DNA from: Moritella sp. Urea-trap-13
Lineage (GTDB): Bacteria > Pseudomonadota > Gammaproteobacteria > Enterobacterales > Moritellaceae
Reading direction: 5' to 3'
Assembly (NCBI RefSeq): GCF_002836355.1
Contig: NZ_PJCA01000037.1
Span: forward strand, 62,001 to 126,000
DNA: 64,000 bases
Shown: piece by piece, positions 43,969 to 52,447 of the stretch
Position numbering within the stretch: the first letter of the stretch is position 1
Layout: each line of letters opens with the position of its first letter
Made by a program: the position numbers and the translations under genes
Notes under the pieces: generated by a model
Database searches by the model: none
What the model was told of the DNA's origin: nothing
What the model saw: the letters and a program-made list of their open reading frames with translations, nothing else

Positions 43969-44919
43969 ATGGATTTTGCGAGTCGGTTATTAGTGCTACT
44001 TGAAGTGGCTGAACTTGGGTCATTTACGAAGGTGTCCGAACAACGAAATGTAGATCGCTCAGTGATCTCAAAACACATAAACAAATTAGAAAGTGAATTA
44101 AGTGTCCGTTTACTCAATCGAACAACACGTTCGCTCTCTTTAACTGCCGCTGGTAATGAAATGGTGAGCCAAGCCAAACTATTGCGAACACTTTTAAATG
44201 ATACTCATAGGATGGCACAAAATTATCATTCCGAACCCCGCGGTATATTACGGATCACCAGTTCAGCCTTGTTTGGTCGCCAATATGTTCAACAAGCTGT
44301 ATTAGCATTTCAACAGAAGTATCCAGATGTCTCGGTTGAATTACGCTTAGACGACAGATTTGTAGATATCGTCAGTGAAGGCTTTGATATTGGCTTTCGT
44401 ATCGGTAAGCCAAAAAATTCGAGCTTAATCACCAGAAAAATTGCGCGCGATAGGTTATTGATTGTGGCATCCCCCGCGTTCATCAGCACACACGGCGAAA
44501 TCAACACGGTTGCACAGTTAGAAGCGTTACCCGCTGCAGTTTACTGTGCTCCGGGATTATTAATCGATAAATTCAGTTACGTCGATGGCAACCAGGAGAG
44601 TAAGCAACTGCAATTAAATGTCGCTTATAAAGTCAACGAGGTCGAGATGATCACTCAAACTGCGATGGCAGGACAGATGCTGGCGGTCATCACCGCACAG
44701 ATGATTGAGAATGAAATATTTGAAGGTAAACTCATCCCGATCATGACCCAGCTTCATTTAGATGATTTCGGTACTTTCTATGCCGTATACCCGCATCGCG
44801 ACGCGCCAATCAAAACGAAATTATTCATAGATACGCTCAAATCTATCATCGGTGAAGATGTGCCAATATGGGAAAATAACATTCCGCATTTTGACAACAT
44901 GTATCAACCAGTAAAGTAG
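43969..44919 (+). CDS. LysR-family transcriptional regulator
   Basis: The product has 316 residues. The helix-turn-helix spans about residues 17-40 (FTKVSEQRNVDRSVISKHI) with NKLESELSVRLLNRTTRSLSLT following, close to the CrgA/AaeR-like LysR subgroup. The effector domain has RGILRITSSALFGRQYV and DIGFRIGKPKNSSL. The start has AAAGGT nearby. It is divergent from the enoyl-CoA hydratase-like gene, so regulation of that gene is likely. The stop is followed by a 9-bp triple repeat shared with the PhoD-like gene's end. Confidence 0.9.
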   Translation: MDFASRLLVLLEVAELGSFTKVSEQRNVDRSVISKHINKLESELSVRLLNRTTRSLSLTAAGNEMVSQAKLLRTLLNDTHRMAQNYHSEPRGILRITSSALFGRQYVQQAVLAFQQKYPDVSVELRLDDRFVDIVSEGFDIGFRIGKPKNSSLITRKIARDRLLIVASPAFISTHGEINTVAQLEALPAAVYCAPGLLIDKFSYVDGNQESKQLQLNVAYKVNEVEMITQTAMAGQMLAVITAQMIENEIFEGKLIPIMTQLHLDDFGTFYAVYPHRDAPIKTKLFIDTLKSIIGEDVPIWENNIPHFDNMYQPVK

Positions 44920-44933
44920 GTAACTAATGACCT

Positions 44934-44960
44934 TTTTAGCTATTTTAGCTATTTTAGCTA
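44934..44960. repeat. Three tandem copies of a 9-bp repeat
   Basis: TTTTAGCTA occurs three times in perfect tandem. The TAA stop of the minus-strand PhoD-like gene lies within the third copy, while the plus-strand LysR gene ends 15 bp before the first. Confidence 0.95.
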
Positions 44961-46879
44961 AGTATGAATTTATCATGCTTAGGTGGGATAAACAGGGTTT
45001 CGGTCATATCACTGTGTAATACAGCTATCTTACTCGGAGCACCGTTATCAGCAAAACTCACCATGCCGATACCACTGTGATTGATTAAACGTTTATCTTT
45101 GGCGCCATTGGGTTTACACCCTCTGACCGTCATGCGTTTACGCTTAGTGAAAAAATTCAGTGGTGAATAATAACCGTATAACCAAGCATTAAGTTTATCA
45201 AAGTAAGAAAGCAACTTTTCGGGAAACTGATTTTTAAGACCACTACAGGTAATTTGATATATCTGCGGCCCACCATGACGAAAACGAATACCGATTTCAT
45301 AGGCAAATGAGTAATGCACATCACCCGATAAGATCACAAACTGCTGCGGGGTTTTACGATGCATAAAAATACTCAGCAAGGTATTAGCCGTACCTGGATG
45401 CGCCATCCAGTTTTCTGCATCGACCAATAACGAGGCCCCACACATAGTAGCGATACGTTGCACGGTTTCAATCACCTTAACGCCATACATAGGGGCTGGC
45501 GAAACGATAATGACTTTATCTTGTCCTACTAGCTCATGTTGAAATTCCATCATGGCTTCCCAATCCATTAACCCTGACGGTTTAGCCAAATTAGACTCAC
45601 TGCGCCAGCGCCTTGTACGGGTATCTAATACCACTAATTTAGGGGATGTCGCTAAGGTATAATGCCATTGTTCATATTTCAACAAAGTATCAATTAACGC
45701 ATCCTGAGTCTTGGCTGATAGTTGCTCGAAATAATTAGCCAACGGAGTCGCTAAATGAGCGAGCATACGCTGCGGGTCATTACCCAGTCCTTGGAACAAG
45801 GTATAACCGATTAACGCATTACCAATAATACGTTTCGAAAATGCATTACCATAAGCTACGGCTTCCCACTTTGCCGTCAAGTTCCAATCATCAGTAACAT
45901 CATGGTCGTCAAAAATCATATAAGTCGGTAAATGCGCCATCAGACGGCGGACTTTCGTTAACCCCGCTTTGAAAACCAATAAGCTATCCCACTCTTGTTG
46001 CCAGCGGATTAAATGTTCAGCGCTTAAACCTTCAACTTCACGCGGGATCGTGATCTGCAGCCACAACTCTGGAGACCACGTCAGTAGATACAAGGCAAGC
46101 ACTTCACTGACACTGACTAAGTGGTTGCCTGCCGATGATGAGGTAAATATCGCGTGATTCACATACCAATCATGCAAGGCTGTTTTGGCTGGGTATTGCG
46201 TTTTAGGTAATAGCTGACGATGGCGCTGATACAAGTCTGCAGGTTGATAGCTAATATCCTCACTCGCGGTCATACTTGCCCCGCGAAACACTTCATTCGG
46301 TAAACCTAATAAACGGATAACCTGACCAATCGCATAGAGCATGGGGCCAGCAACATCATCCACATACACTTGGTCACCGCTTAACATCAATAATGAGGGG
46401 CGTTCGCTTGCAGAATTGAAACCTTGTAACCGAGTATCGGCCGCGACGAGCGCATCATCGCTGTGATGATGTGGTTGACGACAAGAGCCATGTAAAATAT
46501 CAGTGATATTCGGTTTAATAATAAAATTAGGTGTATTGCATTCACCATAGCCAAGCGCTGACACGGTCGTAAATAGGTCGCCGAACTCAGCATCATATAG
46601 TTGATAATGAATCGTCGTTTCGGCGGGTAATAACGCTTCGGCAGTCACGTTAATTAAATATTGATAAGCATGACTGCCCAACTTAATACAATTCACTTCA
46701 TCGTGGTTTAAAGCTCGAGATAGATCAGCGCCCAGCAAGATTAAGCTCAAATCGGATAATGGCTTAGCACTCACAAACCACAACGTGAAATGCTGTTCAT
46801 CACAATGACGTAGCATAGGCCCAGCAATAACAACGGGTAATGATTCAGTATTGGTTGTGGTGGTTGTAGAAATTGACAT
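44954..46879 (-). CDS. PhoD-like metallophosphatase, cytoplasmic type
   Basis: The product has 641 residues. Metal-binding motifs of the PhoD-like/calcineurin fold are present in order: ILHGSCRQPHHHS, LMLSGDQVYVDD, MIFDDHDVTDDWN and FVILSGDVHYSF. No signal peptide or Tat motif is seen; the N-terminus is MSISTTTTTNTES, so it is probably cytoplasmic, unlike secreted PhoD. Substrate is unknown; phosphodiester or phosphate release is a family inference. The ATG and its AAGAG site lie in a 43-bp sequence that has been duplicated just upstream, giving a decoy start. The gene ends in a 9-bp tandem repeat. Confidence 0.88.
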   Translation of the reverse strand: MSISTTTTTNTESLPVVIAGPMLRHCDEQHFTLWFVSAKPLSDLSLILLGADLSRALNHDEVNCIKLGSHAYQYLINVTAEALLPAETTIHYQLYDAEFGDLFTTVSALGYGECNTPNFIIKPNITDILHGSCRQPHHHSDDALVAADTRLQGFNSASERPSLLMLSGDQVYVDDVAGPMLYAIGQVIRLLGLPNEVFRGASMTASEDISYQPADLYQRHRQLLPKTQYPAKTALHDWYVNHAIFTSSSAGNHLVSVSEVLALYLLTWSPELWLQITIPREVEGLSAEHLIRWQQEWDSLLVFKAGLTKVRRLMAHLPTYMIFDDHDVTDDWNLTAKWEAVAYGNAFSKRIIGNALIGYTLFQGLGNDPQRMLAHLATPLANYFEQLSAKTQDALIDTLLKYEQWHYTLATSPKLVVLDTRTRRWRSESNLAKPSGLMDWEAMMEFQHELVGQDKVIIVSPAPMYGVKVIETVQRIATMCGASLLVDAENWMAHPGTANTLLSIFMHRKTPQQFVILSGDVHYSFAYEIGIRFRHGGPQIYQITCSGLKNQFPEKLLSYFDKLNAWLYGYYSPLNFFTKRKRMTVRGCKPNGAKDKRLINHSGIGMVSFADNGAPSKIAVLHSDMTETLFIPPKHDKFILS

Positions 46880-46944
46880 TGTTCGCTCTTAATCAAAATG
46901 AGGTGGTTGTAGAAATTGACATTGTTCGCTCTTAATCAAAATGA
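46859..46944. repeat. Perfect 43-bp tandem duplication spanning the PhoD-like gene start
   Basis: Bases 46859-46901 and 46902-46944 are identical by eye. Each copy holds the ribosome site, an ATG on the minus strand and the first codons of the PhoD-like gene. The period is not a multiple of three, so the upper copy's ATG is out of frame. Confidence 0.93.
46893..46922 (-). CDS. Nine-codon upstream ORF created by the start duplication
   Basis: The duplicated ATG at 46922 reads MSISTTTSF and stops at a TGA ending at 46893, 13 bases before the true ATG. Its ribosome site is the same as the one used by the phosphatase gene, so ribosomes could load on both. Translation is not shown. Confidence 0.35.
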   Translation of the reverse strand: MSISTTTSF

Positions 46945-47092
46945 GGTTGTTGCAGACTAAACTAACACCATTAAATTGACAGCCTAGGGAGAGAGTTACC
47001 AGTAGTTAAACAATTCTTTACACGCTTTCAAATTCAAAGAGTGAACCAAACCGTAAGTATAAGTGTAGGCATTGACGTTAATATCGTTAGCA

Positions 47093-47500
47093 TTAGCTTA
47101 ATATTTTAATGGTGCGCACTAAACGGCGATAATCATTATCGTCGATGGCATCACGCATTATATACAAGGATTTTCGGTGGGTATGGTCCAGACGGGTATA
47201 GCTTAAATGAATAAACAGATCCGCGCTGCGAGAGCGTTTGTCTATCAGCCATAATTCGCTGTCGGTATCAAACTGCAAATAGCCATTGGTAAAATACGTC
47301 AACGAGGGACGACGTAGCCAATGCTGCCTGCACTGATAACAGCACAAAGCAATAATGACTACGCTATAAACCAGTTGCAATGAGATAAGGGTCAGCCAGC
47401 TTAATAACAAACCGAGTACCGTGCTATGTATCGTAATACACAACAACAACCAGTATTTAGACGGGCGTAACCTGAGGTTACACTTTAACTCTTGAGACAA
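47093..47500 (-). CDS. ygfX: YgfX/CptA family inner-membrane protein
   Basis: The product has 135 residues with two adjacent membrane helices (about 17-38 and 40-54), the topology of YgfX. C-terminal text with WLIDKRSRSADLFI is soluble. In E. coli, YgfX and SdhE were described as a toxin-antitoxin pair acting on cytoskeletal proteins, though SdhE's main role is flavinylation. The start is a TTG, since no other candidate lies near, and the gene overlaps sdhE by 23 bp, indicating coupled translation. Confidence 0.85.
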   Translation of the reverse strand: MSQELKCNLRLRPSKYWLLLCITIHSTVLGLLLSWLTLISLQLVYSVVIIALCCYQCRQHWLRRPSLTYFTNGYLQFDTDSELWLIDKRSRSADLFIHLSYTRLDHTHRKSLYIMRDAIDDNDYRRLVRTIKILS

Positions 47501-47729
47501 TTTTATTCATCATATAGGCTAACTCTGGATCAGCGCATTTTTCATGACCCATTGCCCAAGCAAATAGCTCTGGATCTTCGCCTGTTAACAAGCGTTGGAA
47601 AAGTAATTTATCTTCATCTGACAAATCATCATAAGCTTCATCCACAAACGGACGAAATAATACATCTAATTCCAGCATGCCACGGCGACAAGCCCAGCGT
47701 AAACGTGCCTTCGAATCTAACTTAGTCAT
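47478..47729 (-). CDS. sdhE: FAD assembly factor SdhE
   Basis: SdhE promotes covalent attachment of FAD to succinate dehydrogenase. The product has 83 residues, the usual length. It contains the functional RGxxE motif as RRGMLELDVL and the family stretch FVDEAYDDLSDEDKLLFQRLL. It overlaps ygfX downstream and is divergent from ygfZ, which matches the E. coli ygfX-sdhE/ygfZ layout. Confidence 0.97.
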   Translation of the reverse strand: MTKLDSKARLRWACRRGMLELDVLFRPFVDEAYDDLSDEDKLLFQRLLTGEDPELFAWAMGHEKCADPELAYMMNKIVSRVKV

Positions 47730-47849
47730 CTTTTTCCCTTATCTAATTGTCCATGCCCTAATTCTACCATAAAAATAAACAAGATCTTCTAAAGACAAAT
47801 GCTTGCGTTCACTCTACCATAGAGAAAACCAGCCAGAGAAGAGTAAACA

Positions 47850-48836
47850 ATGACGCAATTTAATAAACTGACCCTAGCATCAACAGACGCATTACCAAAT
47901 GTGATCGTAAGCGAGCTATCACACTGGGGATTAATGACTGCAACAGGCGAGCAGCGTTTAAGTTATTTACAAGGTCAATTGACTTGTGATCTGGTGGGTT
48001 TAGAAGATCAACAAACGACATGGGGTGGTCATTGCGATCCCAAAGGCAAACTGTGGTCAACCTTCCAAGTCGCGAAAAAAGGCAGTTCATTTTATTTCAT
48101 CATGCGCAAAGACGCATTGGCAGTTACCCTGCCTGAACTCAAAAAATACGCGGTATTCTCAAAAGTAGAACTCACCGATGCTTCCGCATTTTGTAACCTT
48201 TACGGTATCGCGGGCGAGCAAGCAGAACAATGGTTGAATAAGACATTTGCCATTACGCTAGGTGAAGAAGCGGTGACTCATTTACCAAATGGTTTTGTCA
48301 TGCGCTTGATTGGCGAAACACCACGTTTCTTGGTGTTATTACAAAAAAGTGATGCATCACTGCAACAGATTAGCCAACACTTAGCCGAAGCAGCAACCGA
48401 TGACGGTTCATTCTGGGATGCGCTTGATATCCTCGCGGCAGCGCCGATTGTTAGCGCAGCGATGAGCAGCGTCCAGATCCCACAAGCATTTAATTTACAA
48501 GCCTATGATGGCGTTAGCTTTACCAAAGGTTGTTACACAGGCCAAGAAACCGTTGCCCGCGCGAAATACCGCGGTACTAATAAACGAGCAATGGCGATCT
48601 TAAGCGGTGTGACTGCATCTGAAGTTAACAGTGGTGATAGCATTGAATTACAACTGGGTGAAAACTGGCGCAGTAGTGGTAAGGTGAACTTAAGCTACCG
48701 TTATAGCGATGGCGTGCAATTGATTTCGAGCGTATTGCCAAACAACCTTGAAACCGATAGCGTGTTTAAAATCACTGATAACGAATCAACATTGGCCTTC
48801 ATGCCATTACCGTATTCATTGGTAGAAGTAGACTAA
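47850..48836 (+). CDS. ygfZ: Folate-binding Fe-S cluster repair protein YgfZ
   Basis: YgfZ helps make or repair Fe-S clusters in proteins such as MiaB and uses tetrahydrofolate. The product has 328 residues with the hallmark KGCYTGQETVARAKYRG (about residues 227-243), whose cysteine is essential. The N-terminal GcvT-like part shows LSYLQGQLTCD and GGHCDPKGKLW. It is divergent from sdhE over 120 bp and followed by a bidirectional terminator. Confidence 0.97.
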   Translation: MTQFNKLTLASTDALPNVIVSELSHWGLMTATGEQRLSYLQGQLTCDLVGLEDQQTTWGGHCDPKGKLWSTFQVAKKGSSFYFIMRKDALAVTLPELKKYAVFSKVELTDASAFCNLYGIAGEQAEQWLNKTFAITLGEEAVTHLPNGFVMRLIGETPRFLVLLQKSDASLQQISQHLAEAATDDGSFWDALDILAAAPIVSAAMSSVQIPQAFNLQAYDGVSFTKGCYTGQETVARAKYRGTNKRAMAILSGVTASEVNSGDSIELQLGENWRSSGKVNLSYRYSDGVQLISSVLPNNLETDSVFKITDNESTLAFMPLPYSLVEVD

Positions 48837-48895
48837 TTAACACTTAATTTCTGTGCACCACAGTGCCCAAGCATATAAAATAAAATGCAGAAAAT

Positions 48896-48930
48896 AAAAA
48901 AGCCAGTCACATAACGTGACTGGCTTTTTA
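48896..48930. terminator. Bidirectional terminator between ygfZ and lysS
   Basis: AGCCAGTCAC and GTGACTGGCT form a stem with a 5-nt loop, flanked by AAAAA and TTTTT. Confidence 0.92.
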
Positions 48931-48953
48931 CTATCGTTAAGTTAAATAACTAA

Positions 48954-50462
48954 TTAGCTATTTGCTTGCGGACGCATTGCTGGGAATAAGATCACGTCAC
49001 GGATAGTATGTGTGTTAGTGAACAACATAGCTAAACGGTCGATACCAATACCTTGACCAGCAGTTGGTGGTAAACCGTGCTCTAGTGCAGTGATATAATC
49101 TGCATCGTAGTACATCGCTTCATCATCACCCGCATCTTTTGCGTTAACTTGCGCTTTGAAACGTTCGTCTTGGTCTTGTGCATCGTTAAGCTCAGAGAAA
49201 CCATTTGCAACTTCACGGCCACCGATGAAGAACTCGAAACGGTCAGTGAAAAATGGATTGTCATCGCTACGACGTGCTAGTGGCGAGATATCCGCTGGGT
49301 AGCCAGTGATGAACGTTGGTTGAATCAGTTGTGGTTCAGCTGTTTCACCAAAGATCTCTTCTAGTAATTGACCACAAGTCCAGAATTTCTCAACATTCAT
49401 GTGTAGTGATTTCGCGATAGAAACCATTAACTCACGATCTTGAACACCTTCATTAGTCAGTGCTTGAATAACTTCGTGCTCAGGGTTGTACTGTATGATT
49501 GCATCTAGCATGCTAATACGTGTGTATTTGCCACCAAATTCAACAGTCTCATTACCGTAAGGCATAGACGTAGCACCAAGTACTTCAACCGCTACCGTGC
49601 TTAGCATTTCTTCAGTGAAATCCATAAGATCGTTGTAGTCAGCATAAGCTTGGTAGAATTCCATCATAGTGAATTCAGGGTTGTGACGAGGAGATAGACC
49701 TTCGTTACGGAAGTTACGGTTGATTTCAAATACACGATCAAAACCACCAACAACTAAACGCTTAAGGTATAGTTCCGGCGCTACACGCAGATACATTGCT
49801 TGATCAAGCGCGTTATGATGAGTAACAAATGGACGCGCTGTTGCGCCACCAGGGATCACGTGCATCATCGGCGTTTCAACTTCCATGTAATCTTTTGATA
49901 CCATGAAGTTACGGATAGCTGTTACTAACTTAGAACGTACGATGAATGCATTACGCGATTCAGCATTTACGATAAGGTCAACGTAACGCTGACGGTAACG
50001 CATTTCTTGGTCAGTTAGACCATGAAATTTTTCTGGTAACGGGCGTAGTGCTTTAGTTAGTAGCACGTACTCTGTCATTTCAACGTAAAGATCGCCTTTA
50101 CCTGATTTGTTTAGTGCGCCAGTAATACCAACGATATCACCGATGTCTAGACCACCAAGATCCGCTTTTTGTGCTTTTTGCACATCTTTCGATGCGTATG
50201 CTTGAATGCGACCAGATGTATCTTGGATAGCAAGGAAAGGACCACGTTTAGCCATGATACGACCCGCGATGCTTACCACGTGCTGCATTTCCACTAATTC
50301 TTCTTTTGATTTCTCGCCAAATGCTGCCTGTAAATCTGCTGACTTATCTTTTACACGAAAGTCGTTAGGGTGGCCATTTGCTTTACAGTTCTTGCGGATA
50401 TGTTCTAATTTCGCGCGACGTTCTGCAATCAGTTTGTTTTCATCTTGTAACTGTTCAGTCAT
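48954..50462 (-). CDS. lysS: Lysyl-tRNA synthetase, class II
   Basis: LysS charges tRNA-Lys. The product has 502 residues. The N-terminal OB-fold domain (about 60-150) includes [18 protein letters not shown]. Class II motifs are present: motif 1 near [15 protein letters not shown], motif 2 [20 protein letters not shown], and motif 3 [10 protein letters not shown]. It lies 16 bp after prfB on the same strand, the conserved prfB-lysS operon. Confidence 0.99.
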   Translation of the reverse strand: MTEQLQDENKLIAERRAKLEHIRKNCKANGHPNDFRVKDKSADLQAAFGEKSKEELVEMQHVVSIAGRIMAKRGPFLAIQDTSGRIQAYASKDVQKAQKADLGGLDIGDIVGITGALNKSGKGDLYVEMTEYVLLTKALRPLPEKFHGLTDQEMRYRQRYVDLIVNAESRNAFIVRSKLVTAIRNFMVSKDYMEVETPMMHVIPGGATARPFVTHHNALDQAMYLRVAPELYLKRLVVGGFDRVFEINRNFRNEGLSPRHNPEFTMMEFYQAYADYNDLMDFTEEMLSTVAVEVLGATSMPYGNETVEFGGKYTRISMLDAIIQYNPEHEVIQALTNEGVQDRELMVSIAKSLHMNVEKFWTCGQLLEEIFGETAEPQLIQPTFITGYPADISPLARRSDDNPFFTDRFEFFIGGREVANGFSELNDAQDQDERFKAQVNAKDAGDDEAMYYDADYITALEHGLPPTAGQGIGIDRLAMLFTNTHTIRDVILFPAMRPQANS

Positions 50463-50478
50463 TTTTTAACCCTATTTT

Positions 50479-51577
50479 TTACAGGCCTGATTTCAGGCTG
50501 GCTTCAATAAATTTGTCTAAATCACCGTCTAAAACGGATTGTGTGTTGCGTGTTTCAACACCAGTACGTAAATCTTTTACGCGTGAGTCATCCAGTACGT
50601 ATGAACGGATCTGGCTGCCCCAACCGATATCTGATTTAGCGTCTTCTGCGATTTGTTTTTCAGCGTTTTGTTTTTGCATTTCATGCTCAAACAACTTCGC
50701 TCGCATTTGCTTCATCGCTGCATCTTTATTCTTATGCTGAGAGCGATCGTTCTGGCATTGTACAACAAGATTGGTCGGTAAGTGAGTAATACGTACCGCT
50801 GATTCTGTTGTATTTACGTGCTGACCACCCGCGCCAGAAGCACGGTATACATCGATACGTAAGTCCGATGGATTTAAGTCAATTTCGATACTGTCATCAA
50901 TTTCAGGATAAACAAATACCGATGCAAATGAGGTATGGCGACGGCCACTTGAATCAAATGGTGATTTACGCACTAAACGGTGTACACCGGTTTCTGTACG
51001 TAACCAACCAAAAGCATACTCACCACCCAAACGGATAGTAGCGCCTTTGATTCCGGCTACATCGCCAGCTGATACTTCGATCAACTCAACTTTAAATTTG
51101 TGTGCCTCACCCCATCGTAAGAACATACGTAATAACATGTTTGCCCAATCTTGCGCTTCAGTACCGCCTGAGCCAGATTGGATATCAAGATAACAGTCAT
51201 TAGAGTCTTGCTTGCCAGAGAACATGCGACGAAACTCAAGTTTAGCTAGCTGTGCTTCTAAACCGATAATTTCATGCTCTGCTTCTGCAAATGTTTCTTC
51301 GTCTTCAGCTTCAACTGCCAGTTCAACTAAGCCTTCAACATCATCACAACCCGTACCGAGATCATCAATCGTTTTTACGATCAATTCTAATGATGCGCGT
51401 TCTTTACCTAATTCTTGTGCTCTTTTAGGGTCACTCCATACTTCTGATGACTCTAATTCCGCAGATACCTCTTCTAGACGCTCTTTACTAGCATCATAGT
51501 CAAAGATACCCCCGAAGCAGCTCAGCGCGTTCGCCTAGCTCCTTTAATTTATTCAATACTGGATTTACTTCAAACAT
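50479..51577 (-). CDS. prfB: Peptide chain release factor 2, with programmed +1 frameshift
   Basis: RF2 reads UGA and UAA stops. The gene starts at the ATG at 51577. The first 25 codons ([13 protein letters not shown] to LLRGYL) run to an in-frame TGA at 51502-51500. A +1 shift at CTT-TGA-C then continues as DYDASKER to 50479, giving 365 residues, the same as E. coli RF2. The stop-recognition SPF is in [10 protein letters not shown] and the catalytic GGQ in [10 protein letters not shown]. The frameshift is autoregulatory: low RF2 favours shifting. lysS follows. Confidence 0.98.
51500..51512 (-). promoter_or_regulatory. prfB programmed +1 frameshift signal
   Basis: The minus strand reads CGGGGGTATCTTTGAC. 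A G-rich Shine-Dalgarno-like element lies three bases before the slippery CTT, followed by the TGA stop at codon 26. This is the same arrangement and codon position as in E. coli prfB. Confidence 0.95.
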
Positions 51578-51888
51578 GATTTTGCTCTATTTTGGTTGTA
51601 TTCAGCATGGTGCTAAATATAGTGTACCTAGCATTATGTGATGAATATCGAATTCAACACGCAACTAAGTATATTGCTCTAACTATGGGATTTTACACAA
51701 CAGCAAATTTTACCGAATTCACTAACGGATAAACAGGGGAAGATTAAGAAAATAGCAAATTAATCGATAATATGAGCAAAAAAATGCAGATAAATAAAAA
51801 TTGAACGGAAAGTCGGTTAAAACGCAGAAATAAAATAACAAAAAACCATGCTAGGGCAGCATGGTTTTGAAATAGCCGTGGTGAAAAT
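51578..51888. other. 311-bp intergenic region upstream of prfB
   Basis: It holds the CBS-gene terminator at 51842-51868 and should hold the prfB promoter. The rest is AT-rich, with no open frame or further hairpin that I can support. Confidence 0.5.
51842..51868 (-). terminator. Terminator downstream of the CBS-domain gene
   Basis: AAAACCATGCT and AGCATGGTTTT form an 11-bp stem with loop AGGGC, 20 bp after the CBS gene stop. Confidence 0.88.
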
Positions 51889-52302
51889 CTAGCTCAGTTT
51901 ATTACACTGATTATTATTTTCAGCCAACACTTGCAGAATATCTCTGCGACTAATAATACCCACCAACTTGCTCGCTTCAACAACCGGGTAGACACTAAAG
52001 TTATCTTTAGTCATGCGAATAGCTATATCAACAATACTGTCTTGTGGTGAAACACTCACGACGTTTTTACTCATCACGTCATTAACGATTGCCGGTTTGT
52101 CGCAATGGTAACTACCGCTAATCAATGCTTGCATACAATCAGATTCAGATACGAAACCAATCACTTCATTTGCAGGGTTAACAACAGGTACCGCGTTAAT
52201 CTGATGTTTAGCAAACAGTTCAACTACAGCCACCAGTGACATGCCACATGGAATACTTGGGGCATTAATTTTCATTTCATTCATTACGCGTTGCATAGTC
52301 AT
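51889..52302 (-). CDS. Stand-alone CBS-domain pair protein
   Basis: The product has 137 residues and consists of two CBS domains (about residues 8-65 and 74-130): INAVPVVNPANEVIGFVSESD, and NFSVYPVVEASKLVGIISRRD. Such Bateman modules bind adenine nucleotides or similar ligands and regulate partners. No catalytic domain is attached. The ATG follows AAGGATATAG. It interrupts the recJ-prfB neighbourhood of E. coli and has its own terminator, so it is probably monocistronic. Partner unknown. Confidence 0.9.
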   Translation of the reverse strand: MTMQRVMNEMKINAPSIPCGMSLVAVVELFAKHQINAVPVVNPANEVIGFVSESDCMQALISGSYHCDKPAIVNDVMSKNVVSVSPQDSIVDIAIRMTKDNFSVYPVVEASKLVGIISRRDILQVLAENNNQCNKLS

Positions 52303-52447
52303 GGTCTATATCCTTATCTTAAAGCAGGATTGCTGTAGAAGAGGTAATAACTATAACGGCAAACGTTTGGTAGCTAAAGACGATTAAAACTAAGTGTTTA
52401 ATCGGCATTAACTATCGATATCTATTCTATATATGAATAGTCTAAAA

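Noticed and set aside
47093-47729. ygfX-sdhE as a novel toxin-antitoxin system
   Set aside because: It is the known YgfX/SdhE pair in its standard overlap, and the main role of SdhE is flavin attachment.
50479-51384. Shortened prfB starting at an internal ATG
   Set aside because: The true N-terminus with the TGA at codon 26 is visible upstream and restores full RF2 length.
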